From: JBBQWZ01 sp043788745
GTDB lineage: Bacteria; Acidobacteriota; Terriglobia; Bryobacterales; Bryobacteraceae
Direction of reading: 5' to 3'
Assembly: GCA_043788745.1 (NCBI GenBank)
Contig: JAYVTO010000003.1
Location: 1-64,000, forward strand
DNA: 64,000 nt
The stretch's first letter is position 1, and the number at the start of each line of letters is the position of its first letter. The translations under genes and the position numbers were made by a program. Below the pieces are notes generated by a model. It did not search any database, had not been told where the DNA came from, and worked only from the letters and a program-made list of their open reading frames with translations. Of the stretch, positions 17,847-26,524 are shown piece after piece.

Positions 17847-18608
17847 CTAGTGTTTGTGGGCCACCACACGCAAGCGCCGGTAGTCGAGGACCCACTTCTC
17901 ATCGCGGTACAGCCGCGGCTTCAAGTGATCGGCCACGGCCTTCCGCCGCTCGTCTTTCTCCGCAGCAGCCATGCCGGAGAAGAATACGCCGCCGAACATC
18001 TCGAGCCAGTCTTCCATGCCTGCCGCACCGTCAACCGGAGTAGGCCGGTCGAATAACATAGCACTTCTCAGTACGAAGCCATTGCTCTCGAGCAACCGCG
18101 CGTATTCGCAAATCGAAGGAAAATTCCAAGGCGACTTCTCTTCCGCGGCGCCCCCGAGAATGGTGCCGAGCGATTCCATGATTGCGCCGATGTTGCCGCG
18201 TCCACCCAACTCCGCGATGAAGCGCCCCCCGGGCTTCAGTGCGCGCGCGATCGCCGCGATCGCTGCACTCTGATCTTTCACCCAATGCAGCGCCGCGTTC
18301 GAGAACACCGCATCAGCCGACGGATCCAACATAAACGAGGTCGCGTCCGCCAAGCGAAATTCGAGGTTCGTGTAGCGCGCCGCCGGATAGTTGATGCGCG
18401 CCTGCGCAATCATATCCGGCGAGTAGTCGATCCCAATCGCATGAGCACCCGACGCCGCAATCTTTTCCGTCAACTGGCCCGAACCGCAACCGAGATCGAC
18501 GATGCGATCGCCCGCCTGAGGCGCAAGTACCGTCAGCAAATCCTCGCCGAACTTCCAGACATACGAGTGCGACGCTTCGTAGCGCGCCACATCCCACTGC
18601 GGATTCAC
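17847..18608 (-). CDS. class I SAM-dependent methyltransferase
   Basis: 253 residues with motif I VDLGCGSGQLTEKIA (about 37-51), acidic motif II IGIDYSPDMIAQA, and motif IV region DAVFSNAALHWVKD, which places it near trans-aconitate methyltransferase/UbiE-like enzymes (Methyltransf_11/25). The start is GTG at 18608, overlapping by four bases the stop of the metallo-beta-lactamase gene upstream, so the two are translationally coupled. The methyl acceptor cannot be predicted. Confidence 0.85.
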   Translation of the reverse strand: MNPQWDVARYEASHSYVWKFGEDLLTVLAPQAGDRIVDLGCGSGQLTEKIAASGAHAIGIDYSPDMIAQARINYPAARYTNLEFRLADATSFMLDPSADAVFSNAALHWVKDQSAAIAAIARALKPGGRFIAELGGRGNIGAIMESLGTILGGAAEEKSPWNFPSICEYARLLESNGFVLRSAMLFDRPTPVDGAAGMEDWLEMFGGVFFSGMAAAEKDERRKAVADHLKPRLYRDEKWVLDYRRLRVVAHKH

Positions 18609-19528
18609 TTCGTGCCCTTCTTCTTCATCTTCGACTCGGCCTTCGGGGGCGCTGCCGACTTCGGCATCCGCGCCTCCGCCGCCAATTGGTCGCGGAACCG
18701 CTTCTCCATCAGGTCAAGATGCTTCTGGTATCCGGCCGGGTCAATGTAGGGGCTCCCGGCGGCACTTCCACGGGGCGTCTCATATTTTTGCTGCATCGCG
18801 AAGAATGCCGCGTGTGCCCCTAGGAAGACATCGCAGGGCAAGCCACGCCAAACTTTGAACGACGCCGCGTAATCCTCCGCGAGCCCCGGTCTCGTGTAGC
18901 CGCCGATATCCGGACGTAGCGTGACTCCGGGATTAATGGTTGCGCTCGGCAGGAACACGACATTGTACGTCTTGTCGCCATCCTTCACAAGCATCGTCCA
19001 GGTGGTCGCGCCCGCCGTGTGGCCCGGGGTCAAGTGTGCCACCAGGGTCACGCCGCCAAGTTCGACTTTTTCCAGATCTTTGATCCTGCGATCCACCGCG
19101 CACTTCGGCCAGCGATACTGTTTGGTGAAGCGGAAATCGAAATCGCCACCGGATTCAATGACGCGCGCGTCGGCCTCGGAGGCGAACAACTGCGCACCTG
19201 TCAGTCCCTTGATTGCGACCATGCCGGCCACGTGATCGATGTGCGCGTGCGAGTTCAGCAGGATCTTGATGTCCGACATCTTGAAACCCACACGCCCCAC
19301 GGCGGCTTCGATGATCGGCACGGTCTGCTCGTAGCCCGAATCGATCAGAATATGACCCTTCGGCGTTGTGATGAGAAACGACGTGACATCGTTCGTCCCG
19401 ACGTAGTAAATGTTCCCGATCATCCTGTGCGGAGGATACGGCTGGCTATCCGTGCCGGGGGCAAACTCCTGCGCCGGAAGCAACAGGAACGAGACGGAAA
19501 GCGCGCAGACAAGCAGAACGACCTTCAT
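18605..19528 (-). CDS. subclass B3 metallo-beta-lactamase
   Basis: 307 residues with a signal peptide (about 1-19). The opening GNIYYVGTNDVTSFLITTPKGHILIDSG is characteristic of subclass B3. Zinc ligands are all present: HAHIDH (His116/His118, Asp120/His121 in standard numbering), His196 in TPGHTAGATTWTM, and His263 in LGAHAAFFAM. The lysine-rich tail (KAESKMKKKGTK) is unusual. Periplasmic hydrolysis of beta-lactams is the expected activity, though lactonase-like activities are known in this fold. It is the first gene of a two-gene unit with a methyltransferase. Confidence 0.9.
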   Translation of the reverse strand: MKVVLLVCALSVSFLLLPAQEFAPGTDSQPYPPHRMIGNIYYVGTNDVTSFLITTPKGHILIDSGYEQTVPIIEAAVGRVGFKMSDIKILLNSHAHIDHVAGMVAIKGLTGAQLFASEADARVIESGGDFDFRFTKQYRWPKCAVDRRIKDLEKVELGGVTLVAHLTPGHTAGATTWTMLVKDGDKTYNVVFLPSATINPGVTLRPDIGGYTRPGLAEDYAASFKVWRGLPCDVFLGAHAAFFAMQQKYETPRGSAAGSPYIDPAGYQKHLDLMEKRFRDQLAAEARMPKSAAPPKAESKMKKKGTK

Positions 19529-19566
19529 GATTCATCCTACGTCTTCGTGACGTGATGCGTGCGGCG

Positions 19567-20457
19567 CTAGGAACGCTGCTGCCGTGCGTTGACTGCCGCG
19601 CCGATCACGGCCATCTCGTCGCTCTTTGGGACCACTTCGAAGACGTAGCCTTGTAGGGCGCTCAGCTTGACCATTTCCGAGACGTATCGATTCAGGAGTT
19701 TGAGGTCGAGATACTTCGTGTTGGGGCCGGTCAAGTAGAATTTGCCCGCGCCCTCCATATGAATGTTCGACGCGGTCGCCGCAGCGAGCGCCCGATGCCA
19801 ATACTGGACGAACTCCGCACAGCGCTCGTCGCCCGACTTCGCCTGGGCGAACACTTCGTCCGGCTCCATATCCATGAAGCGGAGCCGCATCGCGCGATGC
19901 CCCATGATCCCTTCGAGATGACCGGTGCCGCCGCAGCCGCAGAAGCGCTCTTTCAGGTCGAGCGTCACCACGGTATGGCCGCCCTCCCAAATGCCGTCTG
20001 TCAGCGGGTACCGCCCGAAGCCAATGCCGTTGCCCAGCGTCCAGACGCGCACCAGCCGATCGAGATGACCGCGCGCCGCCGCGATACCAGCTGCCAGCGC
20101 GTCCGCATCGTTCGAGAGCGAGACGGGAGCGTCGATGCCGCCATCGCGCAATCCGGCCGCGATCCGCTGCCGCATGTTCAGACCTTTGATCTGCTGCAGA
20201 TTCGCCGACTCCTCGACGATGCCGCCACGCAACATGCCGGGCAGTGCCACGCCGACGGCGAAAACCTCGCCAACGCCGGCAAGCGCTACGATCTGCGCAC
20301 AGATAGCGTCGCACAGCGCTTCGGCGGGCAAGCTCGAGAGCCCTTCGCCACTGCTCTTATCCGGGATGAGGTATCGCAGGTCCCCGTCGGTCCGGCTGCC
20401 TGTGACAGCGGCAGCGATCATTCGGTCAGAAACGACGACGCCGATCGATCGGGGCAT
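19567..20457 (-). CDS. ROK-family sugar kinase
   Basis: 296 residues. An actin-like ATPase fold of the ROK family is seen from the N-terminal IGVVVSDRMIAAAVTG, SLSNDADALAAGIAAARG (the catalytic Asp in the ND motif), TLGNGIGFGRYP, and the zinc loop RFCGCGGTGHLEGIMG. In most ROK proteins the loop reads CxCGxxGCxE; here the third Cys is His, a conservative zinc ligand. The likely reaction is ATP-dependent phosphorylation of a hexose, N-acetylhexosamine or similar. It lies 18 bp downstream of the transhydrogenase gene. Confidence 0.82.
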   Translation of the reverse strand: MPRSIGVVVSDRMIAAAVTGSRTDGDLRYLIPDKSSGEGLSSLPAEALCDAICAQIVALAGVGEVFAVGVALPGMLRGGIVEESANLQQIKGLNMRQRIAAGLRDGGIDAPVSLSNDADALAAGIAAARGHLDRLVRVWTLGNGIGFGRYPLTDGIWEGGHTVVTLDLKERFCGCGGTGHLEGIMGHRAMRLRFMDMEPDEVFAQAKSGDERCAEFVQYWHRALAAATASNIHMEGAGKFYLTGPNTKYLDLKLLNRYVSEMVKLSALQGYVFEVVPKSDEMAVIGAAVNARQQRS

Positions 20458-20475
20458 TTTTTATTCTGCTTCTTC

Positions 20476-21861
20476 TTAGAGCCGCGTCAGCTTGTTCAAG
20501 CCGTTGAACGCGGCCGCCTTATAACATTCAGCCAACGTAGGGTAATTGAACACCGTATCGACGAAATAGTCAACCGTCCCCTTCAGAATGATCACCGCCT
20601 GGCCAATGTGCAACAGTTCGGAAGCGCCCTCGCCGATGATGTGGACGCCGAGGACTTCTTTCGTTTCGCGATGGAAGATCAGCTTCAGCCGGCCCGTCGT
20701 ATCGCCCCGAATCTGTCCGCGCGCGATCTCCCGATAATACGCCACGCCGACTTCATAGGGAACGTCGTCCTCGGTCAATTGCTCTTCCGTCTTCCCGATG
20801 AATGAGATCTCCGGAATCGTGTAGATTCCGTAGGGATAATACGCGGGGTTCGATTGGATGTATTGCCCGAACGCCGCACCTGCGGCGATCCGGCCTTGCT
20901 CCATCGAGACCGACGCCAGACTCGGAAAGCCAATCACATCGCCGACTGCATGGATGTGCCGGACCTTGGTGCGGAACTCCGCGTCGACGGCAATGCGCCC
21001 GCGGCTGTCGGCTTCGACGCCCGCCGCGCCAAGATCGAGATCGTCGACATTGCCCTGTCGCCCGACCGCGTAGAGCAGTACGTCGCCCGCGATCTTCTTC
21101 CGGCTTTCGAGCGTCGCGACGACGCCATCGCCCGTCTCTTCGACGCTGACCACTTCTTCGTTCAACCGCATCGTCACGCGATGGTCGCGCAGGTGGTAGG
21201 AAAGCGCTTCGACCATCTCCGCATCCGCGAACTCGAGCAGGCGAGGCCGCTTCTCGATCACAATCACACGCACGCCGAGTGCCGAGAACATGCAAGCGTA
21301 TTCGACGCCGATCACGCCGCCACCCACGACGATCAACGTCTTCGGAATCTCTTTCATATCGAGCAACTGATCGCTATTCACGATAGTCCGGTCGTTGACC
21401 TTCACCGTTTCCGAGTCGGCCGGCTTGGTGCCGGTGGCGATGATAATCGCCTCGCCTTCGTAGTCGGTTGAGCCCCGCGTCGAGGTCACACGGATGTGGT
21501 TCGGATCGAGAAACGATCCCGTGCCCATCACCAGATCCACACCGTTGCGCGACAGCTGCGCCATCGTCACGTCGACTTCGGTTTTGATCACGTGCTGCAC
21601 GCGGAACGCCAGGTCCGCCATCGTGATCTTTTCTTTCAGCCGATAGTTCGATCCGTAGACGTTGTGATAGTTATATCCCGAAAGATGCAGCACCGCTTCG
21701 CGCATCGTCTTGCTCGGAATGGTGCCTGTGTTCAAGCACGCTCCGCCAACCAGCTCTCGCTTTTCGACAACAATGACGCGCTTTCCGGCCTTCGCCGCTT
21801 GTATGGCAGCCCTCTGGCCAGCCGGCCCGGACCCCAGGACGATTAGATCGTACGTCTGCAT
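20476..21861 (-). CDS. sthA: soluble pyridine nucleotide transhydrogenase (Si-specific)
   Basis: 461 residues, the family length. FAD site GSGPAGQRAAIQAAKAG near the N-terminus; redox loop GGACLNTGTIPSKTMREAV, in which the second Cys of the dihydrolipoamide dehydrogenase CxxxxC pair is Thr, exactly as in SthA; NAD(P) site VVGGGVIGVEYACMFSALG; and the FAD-binding GDVIGFPSLASV. It transfers hydride from NADPH to NAD+ in the cytoplasm and balances the two pools. A ROK kinase gene follows closely. Confidence 0.93.
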   Translation of the reverse strand: MQTYDLIVLGSGPAGQRAAIQAAKAGKRVIVVEKRELVGGACLNTGTIPSKTMREAVLHLSGYNYHNVYGSNYRLKEKITMADLAFRVQHVIKTEVDVTMAQLSRNGVDLVMGTGSFLDPNHIRVTSTRGSTDYEGEAIIIATGTKPADSETVKVNDRTIVNSDQLLDMKEIPKTLIVVGGGVIGVEYACMFSALGVRVIVIEKRPRLLEFADAEMVEALSYHLRDHRVTMRLNEEVVSVEETGDGVVATLESRKKIAGDVLLYAVGRQGNVDDLDLGAAGVEADSRGRIAVDAEFRTKVRHIHAVGDVIGFPSLASVSMEQGRIAAGAAFGQYIQSNPAYYPYGIYTIPEISFIGKTEEQLTEDDVPYEVGVAYYREIARGQIRGDTTGRLKLIFHRETKEVLGVHIIGEGASELLHIGQAVIILKGTVDYFVDTVFNYPTLAECYKAAAFNGLNKLTRL

Positions 21862-21912
21862 GTGTGTTTGGGTGAACTAGTTCTCTGACCGCGTGATTCG
21901 GATCGAAACGAT

Positions 21913-21967
21913 CCCCGCCGTAACCGGCGGGGCTATAACCCCGGGCTTCAGCCCGGGGATGTTTTTT
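21913..21967. repeat. two tandem GC-rich hairpins (REP-like)
   Basis: CCCCGCCG-TAAC-CGGCGGGG (21913-21932) and CCCCGGGC-TTCA-GCCCGGGG (21939-21958) are perfect 8-bp stems, the second followed by six T. They lie between the diverging sthA and esterase genes, where a terminator would serve neither, so a mobile palindromic repeat is more likely. The rest of this gap (to 22097) contains only the esterase promoter region. Confidence 0.55.
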
Positions 21968-22097
21968 GCCGGTCATAGCACTAGCCCTTAGTAAAGTGGC
22001 TGGCTGTCGCCGATTTCTCTCACCTCAACTTCCCTTTCTTACAAAGGGATGAAGACTCCCACTGATCGCCAGCGCGCTACACTCAGAGAGGCAAGCC

Positions 22098-22946
22098 ATG
22101 CTGTCCCGACTCCTGCTCTGCGCCTCGCTCTCTCTGTTCTTTTCGGTTGGAATGGCCGCTTGCGGCCAGAAAGTTGAATTGATTCACCCGCACGGGGCAC
22201 CGGGGGCACTCGGCGATTCCGACGACGACAAGCCCTCGCTCCTCATCTACCTGCCCGAACGGCCGTCCGGCACCGGCGTTGTCGTGTTCCCGGGAGGAGG
22301 CTATGCCCGCCTCGCCATCGATCACGAGGGCAAAGCAATCGGCGAGTGGCTCAACGCCCGCGGCATCGCGGCGTTCATTCTGAAGTACCGGCTCGGCCCC
22401 AAGTACCATCATCCCGTCGAAATGAACGACGCCCAACAAGCCATCCGCCTGGTCCGCACCCGCGCCCAGGAGTTCGGCCTGGTGCCAACCAAGATCGGCG
22501 TGTGGGGCTTCTCCGCCGGAGGCCACCTCGCGGCAACGGTCTCGACACACTTCGAGCCGAACGCAAGCAACGACACGCGCCCCGACTTCGCCATCCTGGC
22601 CTATCCCGTCATCACCATGAAGCCGCCCTTCGTCCATCGCGGCTCCCGGCAGAATCTGCTCGGCGCCGAGCCCACGGCCGCGCTTGTCGAAAGCCTCTCG
22701 AACGAAACCCAAGTCACCGCGCAAACCCCGCCGACCTTCCTGTTCTCCACGGTCGACGACGCAAGCGTGCCCGTTGAGAACAGCGTCCAGTACTTCCTCG
22801 CACTGCGCCAGGCGCAAGTCCCCGCCGAGATGCACCTCTACGAAAAAGGCCGCCACGGAGTTGGCCTGGCGCAAAGCGATCCGGTGTTAAAGACCTGGCC
22901 CGATCACCTGAGTGTCTGGCTGAAGGTCCACGGCTGGGGACGCTAA
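22098..22946 (+). CDS. exported alpha/beta hydrolase (acetyl-esterase/BD-FAE-like)
   Basis: 282 residues; GAGAGG ribosome binding site upstream. Leader about 1-24, ending near a Cys (GMAACGQ) that could be a lipobox. Catalytic features: oxyanion region VVVFPGGGYARLAIDHEG, nucleophile elbow GFSAGGHLAA, acid in FLFSTVDDASVPVENS, and His in YEKGRHGVGLA. This is the arrangement of the Axe/BD-FAE esterases that remove acetyl or feruloyl groups from plant polysaccharides. Periplasmic or lipid-anchored. It stands alone on this strand. Confidence 0.85.
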   Translation: MLSRLLLCASLSLFFSVGMAACGQKVELIHPHGAPGALGDSDDDKPSLLIYLPERPSGTGVVVFPGGGYARLAIDHEGKAIGEWLNARGIAAFILKYRLGPKYHHPVEMNDAQQAIRLVRTRAQEFGLVPTKIGVWGFSAGGHLAATVSTHFEPNASNDTRPDFAILAYPVITMKPPFVHRGSRQNLLGAEPTAALVESLSNETQVTAQTPPTFLFSTVDDASVPVENSVQYFLALRQAQVPAEMHLYEKGRHGVGLAQSDPVLKTWPDHLSVWLKVHGWGR

Positions 22947-22952
22947 CGGCGA

Positions 22953-23384
22953 TCAAACGCTCTCAAGATCGACGAAGCGGCGCTTCCAAAGAGTATTCTC
23001 CATCGCGCGACGAAACCGCTCGTCTGCCGTCAACAAACGGCCACCCAGTTGCTCCGCCAGCACCAGGTAGATACAGTCATATGCGCTCGACCGGGTTTTG
23101 CAAGCGATAGCCGTCGCAGGTCCGAAGAGGCCGCTCAACGGATGGACCTGGAGATTGAGTTCCGTCAGGTACTCGCACGCACGCTCTGCGAACGCGACCG
23201 AGAGCTCTCCGCCGAGGCATTTTCTCCGAAGCAGATTCGCTATCTCGGCGTAAACCAGGTCGGGAACGTGCAAACGCAGCTCGCCACGTTCCTGGCGGAC
23301 GAGCATTCGAAAAGCGGCCTGACTATCGTCTTCTGGAATCAGCCACTTTGCCGCGACGCTCGCGTCAACGACGACATCGCTCAA
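22953..23384 (-). CDS. vapC: PIN-domain toxin VapC
   Basis: 143 residues. PIN ribonuclease with the conserved acids in VVDASVAAKWL (first Asp), PDLVYAEIANLL (Glu) and YDCIYLVLAEQLGGRLLTADERF (two Asp). The start is a TTG that overlaps the antitoxin stop (TTGA), which keeps toxin synthesis coupled to antitoxin synthesis. VapC toxins are Mg-dependent endoribonucleases, usually of tRNA. All catalytic residues appear present, so the module may be active. Confidence 0.88.
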   Translation of the reverse strand: MSDVVVDASVAAKWLIPEDDSQAAFRMLVRQERGELRLHVPDLVYAEIANLLRRKCLGGELSVAFAERACEYLTELNLQVHPLSGLFGPATAIACKTRSSAYDCIYLVLAEQLGGRLLTADERFRRAMENTLWKRRFVDLESV

Positions 23385-23614
23385 CGGTCGCGATCCTCAC
23401 GAATCATTTCGACGCTCGGCGTCTGTTTGGGAAAATCTTTCTTGATCTGGCGATGTAACGCTCGGAGCTTCGCCACCGTGTTCAAGGTAGGCGCCGCCTC
23501 GCGTTCCAGGATCATCAGGATTTCGCTTTGCAGCGATCGCTTGTTTCGCTGCGCCCGCTCTCGCAACGCCTCAATCGTTTTCTCGCCGACGTTTCGTACC
23601 AGTAACTCAGGCAT
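23381..23614 (-). CDS. vapB: FitA-like ribbon-helix-helix antitoxin VapB
   Basis: 77 residues. MPELLVRNVGEKTIEALRERAQRNKRSLQSEILMILEREA is the standard FitA-type ribbon-helix-helix: a beta strand followed by two helices, with a DNA-contacting start and dimer-forming helices. The tail (about 45-77) would wrap the VapC active site. It precedes vapC with a four-base overlap and probably represses its own promoter. Confidence 0.88.
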   Translation of the reverse strand: MPELLVRNVGEKTIEALRERAQRNKRSLQSEILMILEREAAPTLNTVAKLRALHRQIKKDFPKQTPSVEMIREDRDR

Positions 23615-23636
23615 GCTATCGAAATGATAGCACTCC

Positions 23637-25013
23637 CTACGGTCTCCGCTCGAGCGGCATCGTCATGCAGTGCGGACCTCCGTTGTTCCGCCCCAACTCC
23701 GCGCCCCGGAACACCGTTACTTCCACTCCCGACTTCCGCAACGCCGCCAACGTCAACGGATTTCCTCCATACGCAACGACCTTTCCCGGACCGGTCGCCA
23801 CCACATTCGCGCCCTGCCCATGCAGTTCGCGGATCACCACCTCCGACACAAACTGCGCGACCTTCGGGAACGGGGCGTCATCCGGCACTCGATCTCCGCC
23901 CGCGAACACAATCTCGTATCCGCGCGCCCGCAAGTAGTCGACCAGTTTCATCCCGTCAACCGACTTGTCGGTATCACCCGAACCCGCCTTGTACAAACGC
24001 AGCTTGCCCAAATCCCGGAGCGCCGACGTCATCTTCTCCACATCGCCTTCGATCACGCGCGGCGACTTCGCCAGGCCTCGCAGCATGCGCGTCAACGGAT
24101 CGCGTCCCTCGTACTTCGCTTCGAGGAACCAGGGCAGCGTCAAGACCGTCTTGCGATCCACGAACGTTGCGATCGTGTCGAGGTGCAGCATGAGGTTGTG
24201 GATCGGGGTCCGCGTCGCCGGATCGGACCAGCGTTTCGCGCTGCCGCCCGATGGCATTTGGACCGCCAACACGTCCATCCGCAGCGCCTGCGCCAACCGC
24301 TTCGCAACAGCCGGATTCGTTCGGTTTCCGACACCGAGAAAAATCGTCTTCTCGTCGGCGACCATCATGTCGCCGCCTTCGAGCGTCAGCCGCTCCTCGA
24401 CCGCATCGAACACCACGGGAAACTTCTTGAGCCGCGGCGCATGATCGAACGCGAACCGATAGAGCGCAGCCTCCACGGTGCGATTCTCATTCAGAAAATT
24501 GCAAATCACCATCCCGCGCGGCGTCATCACGCCCGCGTCGCGAGTGAAGTAGATGGACCGTACGGGTTCGTTCAGCGGAAGAAAGTCGCCTTCGGCGTCC
24601 ACGTTGTAGGCGAACTTGTCGCCCGCGCCCAACAAGACGTCGCCGGTGACTTCGCTCTCGAACGGAGCCATGGCCGGCATCCAGGCCCGCAGCCACGACT
24701 TCAACGCGCCCTTCGCCCGAGCCGCTTCTACAGCTTCGTCAAGCACCTGCCGGACCTGCACCACCTCTGCCCCGCCCTGCCGCAGGGCCTGTACGAAACT
24801 GCGATGCTCCTCGAGCGCGTCCTCCGACAGAGGCTGATTCGAGAGCGCCAGATTCCCTCCGCCCAAGCCCAATCCACGGCGTGCTTCTCGCCCCGGCGTA
24901 TGAACGAGAACGCTTTCGAGCGCCCCGACTTCGCTCGAAACGATCGCCCGCGGCTCCGCCGCCCGCGCCGCGACTACACCAACGCTTACAAAAATAAAGG
25001 ACCGGCGATCCAT
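23637..25013 (-). CDS. exported arginine-deiminase-family protein
   Basis: About 458 residues from MDRRSFIFVSVGVVAARAAE, a leader with an RR motif suggesting Tat export; an in-frame extension to 25091 overlaps the opposite promoter and is not favoured. The guanidine-modifying fold is seen in EVGALESVLVHTPGREARRG (substrate loop), TLEGGDMM (Glu/Asp), LMLHLDTIATFVD (His-x-Asp) and the catalytic Cys in NNGGPHCMTMPLERRP near the C-terminus. These are the ADI catalytic residues in order, so hydrolysis of arginine or a related guanidino compound is likely. A signal sequence is unusual, since classical ArcA is cytoplasmic. Confidence 0.85.
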   Translation of the reverse strand: MDRRSFIFVSVGVVAARAAEPRAIVSSEVGALESVLVHTPGREARRGLGLGGGNLALSNQPLSEDALEEHRSFVQALRQGGAEVVQVRQVLDEAVEAARAKGALKSWLRAWMPAMAPFESEVTGDVLLGAGDKFAYNVDAEGDFLPLNEPVRSIYFTRDAGVMTPRGMVICNFLNENRTVEAALYRFAFDHAPRLKKFPVVFDAVEERLTLEGGDMMVADEKTIFLGVGNRTNPAVAKRLAQALRMDVLAVQMPSGGSAKRWSDPATRTPIHNLMLHLDTIATFVDRKTVLTLPWFLEAKYEGRDPLTRMLRGLAKSPRVIEGDVEKMTSALRDLGKLRLYKAGSGDTDKSVDGMKLVDYLRARGYEIVFAGGDRVPDDAPFPKVAQFVSEVVIRELHGQGANVVATGPGKVVAYGGNPLTLAALRKSGVEVTVFRGAELGRNNGGPHCMTMPLERRP

Positions 25014-25066
25014 TTCTGGAATTATACTGGTTAGAGGTGTATCTTGCGCCACAGGTACGTTTACAC

Positions 25067-26395
25067 ATGCGATTTCTAGCTCTGTTTGCACTCGCGGCCC
25101 CTATCGTGTTCGCCGCTAAGGAAGTTACGTTCCACAAAGACGTGGAGCCCCTCCTCCAGAAGCGCTGCCAGGAATGCCACCGCCCAGGCGAAGCCGCCCC
25201 GATGTCGTTCCTGTCCTACAAGGACGCGCGGCCCTGGGCCAAGGCGATCAAGACCTCGGTTGCGTCGCGGAAGATGCCGCCGTGGCACGCCGACCCGGCC
25301 TACGGCCACTTTTCGAACGACCGCCGCCTGACCGAACAGGAAATCGCGGTTCTCACCGCCTGGGTTGACGGCGGCGCTAAGGAAGGCGACGTGAAGGACG
25401 CTCCGAAGCCTCTCACGTTCAACGACGGCTGGCAGATCGGCAAGCCCGACATGATTGTCGAGATGGCCAACGCCGCCACCATCCCCGCCACCGGTGAAGT
25501 GCCTTACTCATGGATCGTGGTGCCGTTGAACCTCCCCGAAGACCGCTGGGTCGACAAGATCGAAGTGCGGCCGTCTGCCCGCTCGGTGGTCCACCACGTG
25601 GTTCTCTACGAGCGCGAGAAGGGTTCCTTCTTTATGAAGGATGCCAAGCCGGGCGAGATTTTCGTCCCGAAGGGCCGCGTCGGAACACCGCCGAGAGCCG
25701 TCCAGCGCGATAACGGGCTCTGGGAATTCCAGGCCAACGCCAAGGGCACCGAAATCGTTTCGCTCTACGTTCCAGGCGGAGCCCCGTACGTCACCCTCCC
25801 CGGTCAGGCCCGCCTGCTGAAGGCCGGCGCCGATCTCGTGATGCAGATGCACTACACCTCGAACGGCAAGGAGACGCAGGACAAGACCAAAGTCGGCATT
25901 GTCTTTTCGAAAGAGCCGCCCAAGACCCGCGCGTTCAACTCCTTCGTCGCCAACCCGTCGCTGATCATTCCTCCGGGAGCCGAAAATCATGAAGTGAAGG
26001 CGATCGTGACCCTGGCCGAAGACATCGAGATCCAGGCCCTCAACCCGCACATGCACGTGCGCGGCAAGGCCTTTCAGTACACCGCCATCTACCCGACCGG
26101 CGAGCGCGAAATCCTGTTGAAGGTTCCCAAGTACGACTTCAACTGGCAGATCAACTACATCCTCGCGCAGCCCAAGAAGCTGCCCAAGGGAACCAAGATT
26201 GAGTGCATCGCCTGGTACGACAACTCGCCGAATAATCCCTACAATCCCAACCCGGCGAAGGAAGTCCTGTGGGGCGACCAGACGTGGGAAGAGATGATCG
26301 CGGGCTTCATCGACATGAGCGTACCCGTCGATTTCACCCCGGCCGACTTGGTTCGCGCAAAACAGCCCGTCAAAGCCGGCGGCCCAAACGAGTAG
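25067..26395 (+). CDS. exported cytochrome c / copper type II monooxygenase-like fusion protein
   Basis: 443 residues from MRFLALFALAAPIVFA (signal peptide); an in-frame GTG at 25037 gives a longer, less likely form. Residues ~20-110 are a c-type cytochrome with CQECH and an axial Met in KMPPWHAD. Residues ~140-440 resemble the two copper-binding halves of ascorbate-dependent (PHM/DBH-like) monooxygenases: RSVVHHVVLYE with the HHVV copper site, LVMQMHYTSNG, and LNPHMHVRGKAFQY with the HxH pair. The fusion would deliver electrons from the heme to copper for oxygen activation in the periplasm; the substrate is unknown. Confidence 0.8.
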   Translation: MRFLALFALAAPIVFAAKEVTFHKDVEPLLQKRCQECHRPGEAAPMSFLSYKDARPWAKAIKTSVASRKMPPWHADPAYGHFSNDRRLTEQEIAVLTAWVDGGAKEGDVKDAPKPLTFNDGWQIGKPDMIVEMANAATIPATGEVPYSWIVVPLNLPEDRWVDKIEVRPSARSVVHHVVLYEREKGSFFMKDAKPGEIFVPKGRVGTPPRAVQRDNGLWEFQANAKGTEIVSLYVPGGAPYVTLPGQARLLKAGADLVMQMHYTSNGKETQDKTKVGIVFSKEPPKTRAFNSFVANPSLIIPPGAENHEVKAIVTLAEDIEIQALNPHMHVRGKAFQYTAIYPTGEREILLKVPKYDFNWQINYILAQPKKLPKGTKIECIAWYDNSPNNPYNPNPAKEVLWGDQTWEEMIAGFIDMSVPVDFTPADLVRAKQPVKAGGPNE

Positions 26396-26464
26396 GCCAG
26401 AGCACCGCCAACAAATCCGAGCCGCGCACGAAGCCCGACGAAGTTGGGCGTAGTAAGCGATCCC

Positions 26465-26516
26465 GATAACGGAAACGCCCCGCAGCGCATTGCCGCCGCG
26501 GGGCGTTTCCGTTATC
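26465..26516. terminator. perfect 19-bp inverted repeat, probable terminator
   Basis: GATAACGGAAACGCCCCGC (26465-26483) and its exact reverse complement (26498-26516) flank a 14-base loop. It lies 70 bases after the monooxygenase gene and nine bases before the lipoprotein start at 26525. It probably ends the upstream transcript, and its right arm would be in the leader of the lipoprotein mRNA. It lacks a long T tail. Confidence 0.6.
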
Positions 26517-26524
26517 ATCGGCGC

